The notes beneath the pieces were generated by a model, which saw only the letters and a list, made by a program, of their open reading frames with translations, was not told where the DNA came from and made no database searches. This document shows, piece after piece, positions 5,967-7,027 of a stretch of DNA of 7,027 bases. The translations under genes and the position numbers were made by a program. Origin of the DNA: Deferribacteraceae bacterium (GTDB lineage Bacteria; Chrysiogenota; Deferribacteres; Deferribacterales; JAISNW01). The stretch lies in the NCBI GenBank assembly GCA_031285415.1, contig JAITWF010000163.1:1-7027 (forward strand), given 5' to 3'. Each line of letters begins with the position of its first letter. The stretch's first letter is position 1.

Positions 5967-5971
5967 AAAGG
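5967..5971 (+). promoter_or_regulatory. Ribosome binding site pointing to an ATA start codon
   Basis: AAAGG (continuing as TG) lies seven bases before the in-frame ATA at 5979. The first conventional in-frame start, ATG 6015, has no Shine-Dalgarno. This site is the main nucleotide evidence for the upstream start. Confidence 0.5.
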
Positions 5972-5978
5972 TGTCCTC

Positions 5979-6980
5979 ATAAAAAAGTTTATAAAGTATT
6001 TTAAATATCCGCTGATGATCTTCCTTGTCTGGTATCTTATCTCCAGCGGTAGATTTGATTTCAAGGCGTTAGCTCAATTTTTTCACTCAGATAAGATTGT
6101 TGTCATTCTCGTTGCGCTTATAAGCCTTGTGCTCGTACACCTCCTGCTATCCGTTCGATATCGCTTTGTGGTGCAGGCGATCGGCTATCTGCCACGCCTA
6201 CGGACGATCTTTAATATCGTAATGGTAGGGTTATTTTATAATAACTTCCTCCCTGGTGGCACTGGTGGCGACTTAATGCGTATATACTACCTCAAAAAGA
6301 GGGAGGGGATACCGATAGCAGAGGGTACAGCCTCTACCCTTCTAGATCGCATGCTAGCCATGCTAGGGCTTGTATTCGTTGCAATCACCTCTGTTATCAT
6401 CGTCTCACAGGTGAATAGCACAGGTGCCGTCGGCAATATGATCAATGGTCAGCCGATTATACTCGGTGCGGCGATGTTGATCCCTATCTGCGTGATCGGC
6501 GGATTATTCCTACTGCGCATACAGGCAGTTTATAATTTTATAGAGCGTATTCTGTCGAAGTTTATCTTTGGTACGCAGCTGATAAGCTTTATGAAGACGT
6601 TTCAGCTACTTGCGCTAAACACAAAGGTGGTGCTTGCCTCGTTTGGGCTTAGCCTTATCGGGCATTCGCTTATAATCCTTACAACATCCCTTATCGCATA
6701 TGCGATGTACGGCATGTCGGCATTCTATGCAACGATGGCTACGGCAGGGCTTATATTCCTGACAAATATAATACCGATAACCCCTGGCAACATCGGCTTG
6801 ACAGAGTGGCTGGCAGATAACCTATTTCGACTATTTGGAGTAGAGGGTGGTGCAAACGTATTTGCTATGTGGCGAGTGGTGATGGTGTTATTCTCGCTAT
6901 TCGGCGGCATAATCTACCTATACTCTGGCGGCAAGAAGGAGATGGGAGTTGTAGAGGAGAGTGCGACTCCTCAAGTCTAA
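5979..6980 (+). CDS. Flippase-like LPG_synthase_TM (YbhN/AglD-type) membrane protein
   Basis: A polytopic inner-membrane protein of the lysylphosphatidylglycerol synthase transmembrane family (flippase-like, PF03706/TIGR00374), about 333 residues from ATA 5979. Family signatures: VRYRFVVQAIG (59-69), GLFYNNFLPGGTGGDLMR (84-101), LLDRMLAMLG (121-130) and PITPGNIGLTEW (266-277). There are about seven or eight hydrophobic segments and a short polar tail. Relatives are thought to move or accommodate lipids or lipid-linked precursors; there is no soluble aminoacyl-transferase domain, so lysyl-PG synthesis itself is not indicated. Start choice: from ATG 6015 the first helix would be cut to about ten residues (MIFLVWYLIS). 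The frame is open back to the stop at 5958-5960, and starting at ATA 5979 gives a natural KKFIKYFKYPL lead and a full helix. The conservative alternative is 6015-6980 (321 residues). It ends in tandem stops (TAATAA) and overlaps a minus-strand frame by four bases. Confidence 0.88.
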   Translation: MKKFIKYFKYPLMIFLVWYLISSGRFDFKALAQFFHSDKIVVILVALISLVLVHLLLSVRYRFVVQAIGYLPRLRTIFNIVMVGLFYNNFLPGGTGGDLMRIYYLKKREGIPIAEGTASTLLDRMLAMLGLVFVAITSVIIVSQVNSTGAVGNMINGQPIILGAAMLIPICVIGGLFLLRIQAVYNFIERILSKFIFGTQLISFMKTFQLLALNTKVVLASFGLSLIGHSLIILTTSLIAYAMYGMSAFYATMATAGLIFLTNIIPITPGNIGLTEWLADNLFRLFGVEGGANVFAMWRVVMVLFSLFGGIIYLYSGGKKEMGVVEESATPQV

Positions 6981-7027
6981 TAAAGCCGATACTCTCCAGT
7001 GAGCGAGTAGATAAAGTAGCCGTTTAT
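6977..7027 (-). CDS. Probable C-terminal end of a convergent gene (partial)
   Basis: Read on the minus strand from the right edge, the frame gives INGYFIYSLTGEYRLY followed by TAG (6979-6977). The 16 residues look like a natural protein end and the convergent, slightly overlapping layout copies the other convergent pair in the window. The rest lies outside the window, so the product cannot be named. One of the two other minus-strand frames has a stop at the edge and both otherwise run open into the neighbouring gene as shadows, which makes this frame the best candidate, though sixteen codons are weak evidence. Confidence 0.42.
   Translation of the reverse strand: MNGYFIYSLTGEYRLY

Noticed and set aside
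5971..5987. GTG 5971 mini-frame plus the slippery heptamer AAAAAAG as a programmed frameshift
   Set aside because: The GTG frame stops after three codons, and slipping by -1 at the heptamer runs into TAA at 6002-6004. The zero frame is already open, so no shift is needed.
6954..6972. GAGGAG/CTCCTC hairpin near the end of the flippase-like gene as a terminator
   Set aside because: It is a six-base stem inside the coding region with no T run on either strand.
1..7027. CRISPR array, tRNA, rRNA, transposase or phage genes
   Set aside because: A read of both strands showed no regularly spaced repeats, no cloverleaf with a CCA-type end, no rRNA-like stretch, and no transposase or integrase motifs.

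Overview
The window comes from a diderm (Gram-negative type) bacterium of moderate GC content. The evidence is an Lgt prolipoprotein transferase, a secreted transglutaminase-like protein with a signal peptide, an HD-GYP signalling protein and a ferredoxin-nitroreductase fusion. This protein set and the look of the PyrC and Lgt sequences would suit a Deferribacterota or former-Deltaproteobacteria relative. That is a guess from remembered sequence character; nothing in the window fixes the taxon.

Layout. (1) 1-813 (+): the C-terminal two thirds of a dihydroorotase (pyrC), cut by the left edge. (2) 814-1042: the longest intergenic stretch. It holds a 121-base imperfect palindrome (836-956) built of nested hairpins that looks like a dispersed REP/MITE-type repeat, followed by a sigma70-like promoter. 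(3) 1043-3089 (+): a two-gene operon with one base between the genes, encoding a DUF3391/HD-GYP probable cyclic-di-GMP phosphodiesterase and a nitroreductase with an N-terminal ferredoxin domain. (4) 3082-4113 (-): an MscS-type mechanosensitive channel, converging on the nitroreductase gene with an 8-base overlap. (5) 4114-4191: a 78-base divergent control region with two back-to-back promoters, each placed so that transcription should begin at or next to the start codon. (6) 4192-6980 (+): an envelope-related run of a secreted transglutaminase-like protein, lgt (stop and start overlap as TAATG), and, 51 bases on, a flippase-like LPG_synthase_TM/YbhN-family membrane protein whose start appears to be a non-standard ATA. 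(7) 6977-7027 (-): probably the last 16 codons of another convergent gene.

Together: nucleotide synthesis on the left, a signalling/redox pair in the middle, and envelope functions (osmotic safety valve, lipoprotein modification, lipid-related membrane protein, periplasmic protein) on the right. I see no CRISPR array, transposase, phage gene, tRNA, rRNA or defence cassette, and no clearly new multi-gene system. The points most worth checking are the predicted leaderless divergent promoters, the ATA start, the palindromic repeat, the Asp-substituted iron-sulfur motif, and the enlarged Lgt periplasmic region with a substituted conserved acidic residue.
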